A stretch of DNA of 64,000 nt from Carallia brachiata. Taxonomy: Eukaryota; Streptophyta; Magnoliopsida; Malpighiales; Rhizophoraceae. Position 1 is the first letter of the stretch. The number at the start of each line of letters is the position of its first letter. The position numbers and the translations under genes were made by a program. The DNA lies in contig JADCRB010000077.1 in the NCBI GenBank assembly GCA_021464245.1, forward strand, positions 1,261,063 to 1,325,062, read 5' to 3'. The notes under the pieces are model-generated. The model did no database searches. It was not told the DNA's origin and saw only the letters and a list, made by a program, of their open reading frames with translations. Below, one piece after another: positions 1 through 11,913 of this stretch.

Positions 1-469
1 CATTTGATTCCATGCTAACACTATTCCAGATTGCTTTTCTATTAATTAGTTTGGACTGAAATTTAAACTCGAAATTTATCAGTTCTTGAAGCAATTTCGT
101 TATCATCCAGCTTAATCTGCTTTCTAAAACACATTTAAAATCAATGGACACAGATTCTGGGTCTCAATTAGGACCAGACAGAGCATCAAGTTTTGTTGTA
201 CGACGGATGATTAAAGATAAGAAAGAAACAAATCCCCCTGTGAAACAACTATATTCATTGCCAACATCCCGTCTCATAGGAAACTTAATTTACCTAAAAT
301 GGATTTCTAGGCATAATTACTGGAAGTTGAAAATCCCACCTACTGAATTAATGAAAAATTGACTCAGATCAATGTTTATTTTGCTACCTAACATTTGATA
401 ATGCAAATTGTCAATTTGGATGGTTAGAAACATTTCTGCCGTCCATAACATTCTAGCTTTTTTTCTTTT

Positions 470-830
470 TTATGCTAAATAGACAACAAAGCAAAACAAA
501 AACAAAAAAACAAAAACTAGCCATCCCGAGGGATAGCAACCCCAAAGATGTCCGCTTAAAACACTGACTCCCTACTGGGTGGAGGTTTATCCCAAACAAT
601 TAAGTTTCCATCATCCACAGCACCCAAATTAGCCAAAAAATCCGCGCAATAGTTGGCTTCAAGAAATTTTTGCTGAAGACGTACCTCCCAAGATTGCTTA
701 AGTAACTGGTGACATTCATAATAAAAAGGGAAAAAGTTACATTTCCTAAAAAAAAAAATACCTAAAATACTATCTGAATATAACTGATTGAATTTTATGT
801 GCAATCAATTAGATTTCATATGCAAAGAAA
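470..830 (-). mobile_element. LINE remnant: C-terminal RNase H-like domain and 3' tail
   Basis: The minus strand is open over 804-556 and carries the motif EANYCADFLANLG followed by a DKPPP end, which is the C-terminal part of the RNase H domain (RVT_3) found at the end of plant L1-type LINE polyproteins. Below it (540-470, minus) lies a T-rich sequence like a LINE 3' UTR. Only the last ~50 residues are recognisable; nothing of the reverse transcriptase is seen inside the window, and the upstream part of the open frame does not look like RNase H. Family assignment is by motif recognition only. Confidence 0.6.
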
Positions 831-1401
831 CAACAGTAATTTTTTCTTTTTTTTTTTAATTACACTTGAAATCGAAGCGATTGCAAACGAAATACAGTTA
901 GTTGTATTCGGATAACATTCCGTTCAAATATATAATGGTGCTCAATAAAAAGAGAGCGATACGAATTAGTTTCCCAGCCCTTTTTTAGTCCGCTTCGTTA
1001 ACAGCCTAGCCTTTTGCTAGAACGTACGTACCCGATTGCGTTATATTGACTGGGAAGTATATAATTTCGTTTTTTTTTAATTTTTGGTTGGCTATATAAT
1101 TTCGTATTTTGAGCCATGTTTTGTGGCCACCAAGTTAATTCTCAAGTAGGAAACTTGTCAAAACGTTTATTGGAGGTTTAAAAAAAAATGGTTTACATCT
1201 TTTCAGACCAGGCAACTAGAATTTACCTTGTCTGCACATTCAATCTATCTTTTTATGTTCCAATTATCATTCTTAAGGCTTTCTGTGAAAACTTGGAGGT
1301 AAAGTACAATGAAGAACCTTGACAAGGAATGGTTAGCAATTCCTCCAAAATCTTATAAAATGCTGCAGACGAAACTGCTGGAAGTACATGGATATTTGTG
1401 T

Positions 1402-3559
1402 TCATTTCCTAGAATTCTCGTCTCTCAAGATGGCCGGAGTTTCCTTGTTTATGGGAACAACGACGTGACGACAATCAAGCTTCAGATTTAGGGGCTTTCC
1501 TAGCTCCAATTTTTCTGGTGATGCACCAGGGTCTACACTCTTAAAATGTGCTTTAGCAGCAAGTTCATGTACGGATTCAGCAATCGTTTCGATGCATTCC
1601 CCCATGTCAACTAGGATTGAAGCTACTGTCATCACTGGGACTAGTTGCAGGATGTCAATGCCTTCCCATTGGCTTGATTTGAGTAATGATATGAGGTTCT
1701 TGCAGGCAGATTTGGCATTTTCAATGTGGGAATCAGCAGAAAATGTTTGTGTCATTTTTTTGACTGCCAATGCCAATTCCTTCAGTGCTTTGCTAGATTC
1801 AACGCTCACTTCTATGCATGCCTCCTGAATTTCGATTCCAACTTCTGATGATGTCTACAACAACATTAGTATAAATTGCTCATATAAGTATAGAGATGAG
1901 ACTTTGACAGCTCCTAAGTAAACTATTGTGGACATTGGTAAGAGATGCAAATAAGCAAGATGCAATTAGAAGAACTTTGTTACCTGAATATCCGAATTTA
2001 GACAGCCATTAAGTGCTTCAATTCTATAGGCGCATTGGCGAATTAAGGTTCCAATTTTCAGATATAATTTCCATGGATGACGAAACCGGAAAGGACCATG
2101 TGGTGGCTCCCATCTGGCAAAATTGGCCTGAGGAACAAAGAAAATACCATCGGAAGAGTTTCATGGCAAGACAGGCTGAGGCAAACAAAGATTCTTAGGC
2201 ATACCCACCAAAGACTCTTCAGCACTTTTTGAATTTAGAACACTCTTGTACTCTTGCAGAAATGATTTTTCATGTTTGGTTTCTCCATCCTCCTTTGTCT
2301 TGAAGTATTCATCTCCAAAGCCTGTTAATTTTTCTCTGTCCTTTTATTGTTCTAAGCACAAACTAGTGGCTACAAAAGTACTATTGAAATCCCAGTGCTT
2401 TATTGAAGACATACCTTCCAAGAAGTTGCCTAGCTTTTCCAAGTTGAGAGCAATCAGATTATGAAGATCTTCGCCGGCCCAGGTGGGGGAAACGACAATA
2501 GAGATGATCAGACAAGCAGAACCACCTATGATGATGGTTGACAGCCTCTTTTGTGCCAGGTCTAAAACTTCATCGTATTGCAAACCGGATATGGATACCA
2601 TAGAGAATGTCAAGATGAATATCAGCAAACCATAGTCATATCTTGCTTTTATTTTTGGGAAGAACCGTATGAATGTTGATATAGCAGCTGCACACAATAA
2701 AAATGAAAATTCTGAGTCCATCGGTTTAATGATCAACTTGAACTAAAGGCTAGGCAAAATTAAATGGTCTTGAGGATTGTTACCTTGTAGAAAGACAAAG
2801 AAACTAATCAGGATAGGTTCCCCAATATGTCCAGATAAGTTTGCTAGGTAATAAGCTCCAAGGCCTAGTGCTCCACCCAGAAATGTTGCTATTCCCCTGT
2901 TTACTCCTTTCCCAATGGTAGCTCCTGGCCAATATTTCAATGACATAGTCAATGTAACTTGTTTTTTTCTTTGATTTATTATCCTACATTCACCACCATA
3001 AAATGAGTCCTGTTTATGAAGGAAAAACAATACTAGAGGTATTAGAATTTTGACTCAAAGCTTTTTACTATGTGACTTGACATTTTTCATATTTTTCATG
3101 TGTTAAGTACTTGAGACCTCATTCACCAGCTTAGGCGATTTAAACCCGCATAGAAAATCAAAACTTATAGTATACGCGATCAAAAAAACTATACTTCTAA
3201 GTACAAGTTTTAACACTTCTATCACTACCTGTTTCAAATTGACAAAGAGATTAAAGAAAATGTGAAGACTTACCTACAGAGAATTCAAAGACAACAACCA
3301 CAGTAATTACAGCCCACATTGCTGACTGTCCAAAGTTTTTATAAAGTGGCTGACAGTAGCAGAGAATTGACACCAATGTAAGCGCAAGTCCTGCTTTTAG
3401 GGAATGAATAACTCTTCTTGGGTCATCTTGGCCAACTTTCTTTATGTTCCCAGCAATATCAATCACCTTAATATTGAACTTCTTAAGTAAAGACTTCAAC
3501 CACCTTGAACTACAAGCAAAAAATCCTTCTTTCTCAACTCTTGCAGACCCCGCTTCCAT
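1402..3559 (-). CDS. Aluminum-activated malate transporter (ALMT) family anion channel, six exons
   Basis: Six exons with GT-AG introns join in frame: 3559-3274, 2924-2784, 2687-2415, 2321-2209, 2127-1984 and 1854-1402, giving 1410 nt (469 aa). The start is the first ATG of the conserved frame. The N-terminal half holds the family's hydrophobic segments (SAMWAVITVVVVFEFSVG, then GATIGKG, ILISFFVFLQ, YDYGLLIFILTFSMVSISG and IIIGGSACLIISIVV), followed by a long cytosolic half with the ALMT WEP signature (NFARWEPPHG) and helical segments. Length is normal for the family (about 450-600). ALMT proteins are plasma-membrane or tonoplast channels for malate and other anions; the MEAG start and compact C-terminus resemble the ALMT2/ALMT10-type group, which is an inference. 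Splice phases (1,1,1,0,0) are consistent throughout and no stop interrupts the model, so the gene looks intact. Exon 4 ends at a GTGGGT donor; a GTATGC a few bases further would break the frame. Confidence 0.93.
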
Positions 3560-3680
3560 GGCTAAATGTATGCCAGCCAGACAATTGAAAGTTGGGGAGA
3601 ACTAAGAGAATTCAGAAAGATAGAATTTGGGGGCTGCTCACTGGGAGAGATGCTGTGTGAGGGGCTAGAAATGCCACTAA

Positions 3681-3686
3681 TTTATA
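3681..3686 (-). promoter_or_regulatory. Putative TATA box of the ALMT gene
   Basis: TATAAA read on the minus strand, 122 nt upstream of the ALMT start codon, followed by a short sequence free of other ATG-frame signals. Position suits a core promoter with a roughly 90-nt leader. Motif and position only. Confidence 0.45.
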
Positions 3687-3699
3687 AGGAGATAAAGCA

Positions 3700-4769
3700 G
3701 CTTTGACCAAAAAAAAAGGTGGATGATTTCAAAAAGAGAGCAATATCCTGGTGTCTCATCTTTTGTACTTGCAAGTACAAAAAGTGACTTTGGCTGACAA
3801 TAAAAGTTGATTTGCAGTGCAATATTAGCTGTGGATCAGATGTTGATGTCAAATTCACGGTTGGATGCCTAAAGTTGGCCATTATAAGGTGAATTCCCCA
3901 TCACCACATTGTTTTTGGTTCTTCTGCAATTGGCATCTGCATGCTATTTTAGGCCCTCAATCTGTTACATGGTCTCAAGTAACATAATTCCTTAGTGATC
4001 TTGATGAATATCAATTCCACTTTGGATAGTGACATTGCCCTTGTTAAGCACTGCAGCACTAGACAACAAATTTTGGAAATAATCTTTGAAATGTTAGAAA
4101 TTAAGTAACACTTAATGACTTTATATAAGTAAAAATAAGTAAATATATAATGTCATCCAATCACATTTAATAATTTTTTATTTTTATTTTATTATGAATT
4201 TAATTATTTAAAAATTTATATTATTTTATAATTATTTAAAATTACTTAAATAAAATCACTGTATATTTTCTTAATTTGACGATGAATCATCTCTTTTTGG
4301 TGTCGAATAGGCTTTTTTGTGCCCTCTAATTCCATCCTTCTCTGCTAAGGCCTAGAGCCTACATGACACCGGCACATTGACGTGACTGGCGCCTCTAATA
4401 TTCCTTTTTCTTTTTAATTTCCCAGCTCTATTGAATTGACGAAAGGAGTTCACTATACGTAAGATAAGGAGTGACTATTTTTTTAAATCCTAACATTAAG
4501 TGTCTCTGCTCATTTTACGTGCGAGACTCGGGAGTAACCCTCTAACATTTATGACTACGTTCGTGAGCCTGACTATATGGAGTTGGCTTGGGCCGGCAGG
4601 CATGCAATAAAGGTTTGAGGCCCACGCTCCCAAAAGCCTATAATGCAGCAAAATGCGGGAATTGCCTCCCCTTTGATCTAAAAGATAAGAAAATTACCTA
4701 CCCAGAAGATTTTCTCCCTCTTACACGCATTTAGCTTTCTTCTTTAGTTTATCTTCCAAATCAAGGCAT
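3700..4769. other. Intergenic, no gene seen
   Basis: Upstream region of the ALMT gene. AT-rich single-copy-looking sequence; no coding frame with recognisable homology and no clear repeat boundary. Confidence 0.5.
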
Positions 4770-4772
4770 TAA

Positions 4773-5253
4773 CATTGTGTTTGGAGGAGAAAAAAGGGTT
4801 GGAATGAGAGAAAAGTGAGAGGATTAAAGTAAATTATTGTATTTGAAAAATATTTGAAAAGTAGATGAAAGAAAAGTTTCTGATTTTCCTAATCTTTCCT
4901 ATCCCACCAAAACTAATCATTCCAAAATCGGAGGAAAATTGTAGATTCTCTTACTAAATTTATTAAATGATTCAATTATCTCTCAAAAAACTTAAAAATT
5001 ACAATTCTACCTAAAGAAAATATTTAAATAAAATTTATTATGAAAGATAAATTGTTATTTCAATATATTTTACATTCATCTCCTTGACTTTCTACCTTTT
5101 TTTAAACAAAAAAATTTATAATTTTCTTTCCTCCTATTACCTCTTTCCAAACACAAGAAATGATAGAAAATATTTATCTCCTCTAATAATCCTCTTCTCC
5201 ACATTCCTCTCCCTCATTTTCCTCTCCCTCAAAAATTTTATCGAAATACAGTG
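4773..5253. mobile_element. Tourist-like (PIF/Harbinger-type) MITE, copy A
   Basis: A 481-bp non-coding element bounded by TAA on both sides (4770-4772 and 5254-5256). Terminal inverted repeats are CATTGTGTTTGGA at the left and CACTGTATTTCGA (complement of the right end). The interior is closely similar, in opposite orientation, to the element at 35496-35963 (shared blocks around CCAAACACA, ATTTATTAAA and TAATCCTC). A 3-bp TAA/TTA duplication is the PIF/Harbinger hallmark; the TIR is not the canonical GGG/GGC start, so the superfamily is an inference. Confidence 0.75.
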
Positions 5254-5256
5254 TAA

Positions 5257-6575
5257 AAGATTATACTAGACATTTAACTTTTCTGTGATTTTGCTAAGTA
5301 TCGGTCACACTCTTACTTTTTTTTTTTTTTTTGTCAATAAAATGAGAAATCAGAATAGTACCTTATAAACTCTCTAAAGATAATTACGTCATACTAGAAA
5401 GCGAACTTGGAAATTGTACGATTATCTCCACCCAATGTTTTGACGTAGATTCGAACCCATGGGCCATGGCTTTCAGCATAACAACGAACAAGATAAAATC
5501 TATTTTGTGAATCTAAGCGGACAAACAAAGGTGGAAGCTCAAAACTATTAGTATGCTAGTTGGAAAATCTTTTTGTAAAATTTAATTCAGGTAGCTAATA
5601 TTTATTCAGTTATTAGCAAAGTCTCTCCAACAAGAGCGTGCATTTCATGCATCCGTAATTTTGATTCCTTCAAGCTGATCCAAATTGATTTCTATTACTT
5701 AAATCAATTGAAGATACTGCTGTATACATATAATGAAAATATCATAGAAACACAAGAAATAAATACAGCTATTTATATGAATTTATAAATATATAATTAT
5801 AAATGTTAAGGTAAATTAGTATCCACAAATTTCTATTTTTCTTTTTTTGGAATAAAAAAATCACGTAAAAATCTAAGCGGGCCGACTTGTACAAGATAAA
5901 AAGGAGGCAACAAAAAAAAAGTTAAAGTGCTGGCATGCGCAAGAGCTTATAACAGCCGGAAACCAACACTGGCGGGGCCATGCCGTGCCTCAGTACTTAG
6001 AAAGAAAATGGATTGATGGTTGGTAACTAATGGTACTTTTTTTTTTTTTTTACAATTAAATTTTGCAATGAAAATTTTAAAAATAAAACTATGTATATAT
6101 ATTTAGCGAGATAATAGTTAATTTAATGATATTTAATAAATTAATTTATCTTTTTATTTTTAAATTTAATATATTTTTATAATTTAAATATTTACATTAT
6201 TGTGCATATACTGGACTCTTATAATTACGTAATAACAAATTTTTTTGAGATCATCCGTGGCTGTACAGCATCACTTGGTCATCATGACAAATTGACAGCC
6301 TTTGATCACATTAAATTGATCCTCATGTTTTTGTCTTAAGGGCATTTGAAGAAGGGATGGTGATTGAACGAAGCGTCCATGAGAGCAGCAAAGTTGAAGT
6401 CAGGCTGTCGGCTTTGGGCCCTACAATAAGTTTAACGAGAAAGAAAATGTCTTGGGCCCTAGAAATTAGACCACAAAACAAAGAGAAATACGTTATTGTG
6501 TTTCTTTGCTCTATCTTACAATATTAAAAAAAGTTAAGTACAATCTTCTCTATCGTGCACCATAGTCTCAGTAAC
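5257..6575. other. Intergenic, no gene seen
   Basis: AT-rich sequence with poly-T tracts (around 5318 and 6040). No credible coding frame, RNA gene or bounded repeat recognised. Confidence 0.5.
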
Positions 6576-6589
6576 GTACGTCAAGAGAG

Positions 6590-7330
6590 AAGTACTGTTT
6601 TGTGCTCCGATTTGGAGCTTTGTTAGTTCGGTGGTGGTCGTTTTGGTGTTGGTTCTTAGTATTTCGATCGGTCTTATGGTGGTGGTGGGTGTGTTGCTTC
6701 TTTGTCACTTTGGTCGTTCGATCTTGGCTCTTTTTTTGCTAATTGACACTTGAGAGTGTCTTTTCTCGTCTACCTCCCTAGCTCACACTAGTGGTTGGTG
6801 GAGGTAAGGTAGGCCGCTACTTTCTGGTTATCAGGGCGAGTCTTGTACAGGTGGTGGGCGATGGTTTTCTCTAAAGATATATGAGCAATGGCCTTTCGGT
6901 GGGTCGTGGGGGTGAGGATATAGGCTTTGGACGCATCTGCTGTTGTTCTGCTTCTCGATTTTGGCTGGTTCTTATGCGTTTAGCAATGCATTCAGGTGAT
7001 GCTTCATTCTTTGTAGCCTGTTGGTGTTGCCTGTTGTGGCTGTGGGACTCACATTGGCAGCGGCTAGTGTCGGCGCCCCTGGTAGGAGTGACTGTGGAGT
7101 TTGTTTCTTGGGCGGTTATGCCATATGGCCTTTAAGCCAATTGAGTTTAGGCCTAGTGTCTGGCTTTGTCTTAGTTGGGTTGTGCCCATGGTCTGTATTT
7201 TTCCCTTTGGACCTTTGGGATGTTATCTGTTTATTAAGGGTTATTGATGTGTTGGTTTTGGGCTCTTCTTATATACTATTTTAGTTCCTATTAATGCAAT
7301 GAACCTTTAAACTGTTAAAAAAAAAAAAAG
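6590..7330 (+). mobile_element. Probable non-LTR retrotransposon 3' end (LINE-like) with poly-A
   Basis: A GT-rich, GC-richer block unlike its AT-rich surroundings that ends in a run of about 13 A (7318-7330). Its style (GGTGGTGG tracts, then T-rich sequence, then poly-A) matches the better-bounded insertion at 34272-35095. A possible target duplication is AAGAGAGA near 6583 and after the poly-A, but it is short and weak. The open frames inside (6881-7135, 7021-7284) have no protein similarity I recognise and are not annotated. Confidence 0.45.
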
Positions 7331-7339
7331 CAAAGAGAG

Positions 7340-9418
7340 ACTAGCTGGAATAACCCCATCTTGATTTAAAGACAAAGTTCAAATCTTAGTCCTGCAAATC
7401 AAAATAAAAAAGAAAGGTGATATCACTAGTTTTTATTTTTTTAAACATAAAAAATTATTGGATTAAAATCCTTTGAATCTGTACACAGACAAAACGTAAA
7501 AATATTGGAAAGACCTGTGTAAAGTAGAAATACAATACGATTGTACAAAATAAGAGTACAACTCGACCAAATCGGCCAAATATTAACTAAGTCTAACAGA
7601 CTTTTTATTAAATAGGCTTAAAGCCTATTCAGATACAATCCTCTAAAGTGATTACTAACCTAATTGTTTACGAACCTACCTAAACCCAACATCTTAAATA
7701 TATATAGTCTAGTTGGACAAAATTGCTGATGGCAGCACCCTTTGCAGCTTAGCAGACTTGTGACATAAATTAATTGGATATGTTCGAAAACGATTTCCAA
7801 AAATATTAAACTACAGGCCCCACAAAAAATACAAACAACAAGCAAGTATCGCCCATCCTAAACAAACACTGCAAAATCCTTCCTAGTCCTGATTCATCAG
7901 AGACGAAGGTAGCAGAGGGAGGCAACGGTGCCATCCAAAGCAGAGGTGGCGGCATGAGGAAGTTCAATCTGGATTAAAAAATGGTGGAAAGACTATTGGT
8001 GACTCTTCTATAACCGGATCTGACCAGTATAGAGAGATAAAGGGACTTGCAAAGAAAAAGAGTGAAGGAAGTACGGGAGGGAGAAGGAAAAGCAATAGAG
8101 AGCAAGAAATGAAAGAAAGAAGAAAAGGCAAAGAGGGAAAGGGCTGGAGGGTGGTCTGCGTTGATGGCTGGCCACTTCTCAAATGGATTGAAGGTTTTGA
8201 AAGACGAGAACAAAAGAGAGATGGAGAGAAGAGAGAGAAAGATAAAAGAGAAACGACTCAATAAACATTTTGAGTCAGTCACAAAAAAAAAATCCAACCC
8301 AATTCTTGACTTTTAAGTTTTAACTATGGTATTAAAAATTTTTCTCACCAATTATGAAGTACAACATGAACATGCTGATTACTCTTGTACACATTAAAAA
8401 TTTTTGTGCCTTTGCATGTATTTTAGATATCCTTCTAATCAAAAGGATGCTATGAATAAGATGCCTATTGGACTATTGGTGCTAAAAAAAGGAATTCTGT
8501 GTCTTGAATTAAATGTGGACTGACTTTTTGTTTTGGGACAAAAATATAGACTGACTTAGAACTTTAGAATTTTGAAACAAGCATCTATAGGTGAAATTGA
8601 TGTGGTATTTTGACCCCATCAATTTAAATCAATTCAATCCATGGCTCGTGGGTGGTACATAGATTTAGTTAGTCTTTTAGTTCAAATTTTTGTATATGTC
8701 TGATACTTGTCAAATGAGTACGTTTAAACTAAGGTTTCTTTTTTTTTAGAAGAACGTTTAAATTAAGGTTTCACCAAGCTCTCAATGAACTGAACCTTCA
8801 AGCTAGTCGTGGAGCCTTCTAAACTAGTTATGTACAAGCTCTATTGTGCTCATTTATTAGTTATGCTCTAGAACTATTGGTCCCAAAAAAGATGCAGGAG
8901 TCGAACTATCCTGCCAATTTAATTGTTGTCAATTTATAGAAACGATCGAAAATTGTCTACATAATCCTCAAAAATTGGTGCATAATGTTTGTTACTGCGG
9001 TTTTTTGGTCTGCTATTTACTGGGAGCTATAATTTTGATGCATTATCTTTTTTATTTTTTTTGGATCAAAAAGAATGGAAGAGTAAGCGTGGTGCCTTGA
9101 TGTCCCTGCTAAGAAGCATTGCGCCTACTCACTAGGAGGTGTAGCAAGTCACTGAGCAGCAAACTCATAACCTAATACCATTGGCGGACATAGGTCTAAC
9201 CCTACAAATGGCTCCTAACATTGTGTAACATTGCGCCTGTCAGCGTTCAAACTCAACACCTTAACCAGTTAGACTACGCGTTAATAGTTTTGATGCACTA
9301 TCTTGCCAAAAAGAATAGAAATGTTGAGCCACAAATGAGAAGCTCATGTAAAAAGCTTTGTCAAATTGAGGGCTGATTCCACCATATGCATTTGAGCTGA
9401 TTTGGACATTTGAATAAT
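7340..9418. other. Intergenic, no gene seen
   Basis: Purine-rich low-complexity sequence around 8030-8290 (GA-rich) generates spurious frames. No recognisable gene. The blocks at 9060-9290 look like old repeat debris without visible boundaries. Confidence 0.45.
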
Positions 9419-9930
9419 TAGAGGTGTCAAAAAGTAATCCGACCCGATAACCCGTTTGAATCCATCGAAAAAAATTGGGTTAAAAACCCGATTTTCCAAC
9501 CCGAATCCAAAAGTGATCTAATTCGAAAATAACCTAAAAATTTTGGATTGGATTCGGGTCATCCGTTGGGTTAAAAAAAAGACAAAATAGTAAAAATTTT
9601 TTTGACTTTTGACTTTTGACTTATTTTTTTTAAGTACTAATTAGTACCATTTTTGTAAAATATAAATATATATATGATATAAAAACTAAATTTAAACGTT
9701 TAGTTCATTATAGGAATGAGTTTTAAATTTAATTGAAATATTTTATTTTAGTGAAAAATGACTTAAAAAAATAATATTTCAGTGCGTCTTCGATCCGAAT
9801 TCAATCTGAATTCAACCCGAATCTGAAACGACCCAACGTGAACCCGAACCGAATGTAACGTGACCTGAAAGTAACCCAACCGAAAACGAACCGAACTAAA
9901 ACGACCATACCCGACTTTTTGACACCTCTA
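9419..9930. mobile_element. hAT-type MITE with 17-bp inverted ends
   Basis: The left end TAGAGGTGTCAAAAAGT is repeated as its exact complement at the right end (9914-9930), giving a 512-bp element. Flanks are TGAATAAT (9411-9418) and CGAATAAC (9931-9938), which agree at 6 of 8 positions and fit an 8-bp hAT target duplication that has drifted. Interior subterminal sequence is rich in ACCCGAA/CCGAA-type words on both arms, as in many plant hAT MITEs. No coding capacity. Confidence 0.8.
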
Positions 9931-9938
9931 CGAATAAC

Positions 9939-11913
9939 CAACAAACATAACACTCGTGGATGTTTTTGCGCACGCTTTGGCACATAGTTTTGCTGTGAAT
10001 AATATTAGAAAAAATATGGATTGCATAGAAACAAAAGAAAAGAAAAGAAAAAAATTACTGGATGAAAACATCCTTGTGTGTACCTTCAAGGGGGCTTACC
10101 TTTTAAAGGCTTGGAAATGGCCTGCAACTCCCTAGAAAAGGGGGTAGCACGGTTTTAGATCACCAATTGGGCTGGGCTATCATGAACAACACTCATCCAT
10201 TAGCCACGGCCAGTTTTTTCTGTTGCGGTTCAGAAAAGGAATAAATTGTGACTAGACCAGACCCTTTCAGTTTTAGTTATAGTTCAAAACTGCAGTTGTG
10301 AACTAATCAATTTTGAAATCAGTTCCAAACTGACCTAGAACCCGGGTCAGGTCTACGCATTAGCAAAGGATTTTTTTTTTTTTTCCCTAACTATGGTGTG
10401 GTTGATAGGTTTTGTTTTCGTGGTGCAATAGTTATATTATATTCAACGTGTTTTGGTGACCAAAATTTATAGAATTGAGTCTCGCCATAGGGATGAGATA
10501 AACGGAGGGATATATGCCGCGTGGTTATAGTGAGAGTTATAAAATAATATTTTTTTTGAAAAAAACAAGAAGATTATTTTATTCAGGCACAGTCACTGTG
10601 TCTGTGCCTATTCCATCGTTGCCGCATTCTTTTATATTTTCCGTAGACGTTTATAGGAGCACATATCTTAATATGAAATAATCATAGATTGATCAAATTT
10701 ACTATGTAGTTGTCAATTAAATTAGGGTAACACACTGACTTTACAAAGCGCATGCTAGCTAGGTAATATAGACGGAATTAGGAAGGAAGTTAGGCTTAAT
10801 TTGTTTGGATTTAGGTGACTTTTGTTTTGAAATTGAAATTTATGATTATACGTTACAAGTATGGTTAAGGAAATAAATATCATATTGCTACTGTTGGTGT
10901 AACTAACACCCTTGACCTCAAGCATGGTCAATGAGTATAAATGTATTAAGTATCATATAAGTGGATAAGTATAAATGCTAAGGGAAAATTCAAGTGAAGT
11001 GAAAAGGTTGAAAGAATTAATGAGTAATGAAAGGGTAATAGAAATTAAGGTAAGTGTTAAAAGAGTAAACAAAAATTTAAACGCCAATATTCAATGCAAA
11101 CAAAACACAAAGAAAATTAAGATAATACGAAATCTCAAACCTTTACTGCAAATAAAAAAAAAATAAATAGTTACATCATACTTTTTTCTTTTTGTAATAA
11201 AGAATGGGAAAGTAAGCATGGTACATTAGTGCCTTAACTTATTCTGTTAAAGAGTATTACACTTATATTTAGGAGACATATAAAATAAATAGATAATTAT
11301 AATATTTTTCGCATCAAATTAGACATAAATTTACTTTTACTAATTATTTTAATAAGCACTTGAACTCAGAATCTTTAGTTTAACTATGTGCAAATGTCTT
11401 TATCATTAAATCATTACTTTCGGTGGTGGTTACAGCATACTTTTTTTTTCTTTGGGTTTATGTTACATCATACTTTATTAACCATTAACCCCCTTTACCC
11501 AAAACAAATAAACACTACCATTTGTTAAATAGTCCCTCAACAGGCCGGTTCTGAAAACTTTTATGGCCGGGGAAGGGCCCAGCGGACTTAGTGGCTGTCA
11601 AAGCAAAGGTTGTCTCTTTTCAGGTAATGGAAGATAGTTGGGCTGTTATGACCCAAAAAAAAACAAAAAAAAAAGATAGTTGGCCTGTATCAGCAATTCC
11701 CACTTGTGAATAATGAAACTTTCATTTGAATTACCCATGTCCCAAAAAAATAACAGTGCCAGTGGCAAACCTGTTCCATCAGTCACTTGCTCCCTCTCTT
11801 TTCAAGAAAGCTGGTTTCTTTTTAAGAATACAAGTGGTGACAAGCGAATTTTCATTTGAAAAACAGCAACCCCATCTCTTTTTTGTGCCTTTGATTTGCT
11901 GCTTTTGGTTGCC
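9939..11913. other. Intergenic upstream of the histone deacetylase gene
   Basis: AT-rich, with poly-T near 10370-10384. The last few hundred bases must contain the HDA8-like promoter and 5' UTR, but no unambiguous TATA box or repeat boundary was identified. Confidence 0.4.

Noticed and set aside
7964..8297. Two minus-strand frames rich in Ser/Phe/Leu
   Set aside because: Translation of purine/pyrimidine low-complexity sequence in two frames at once.
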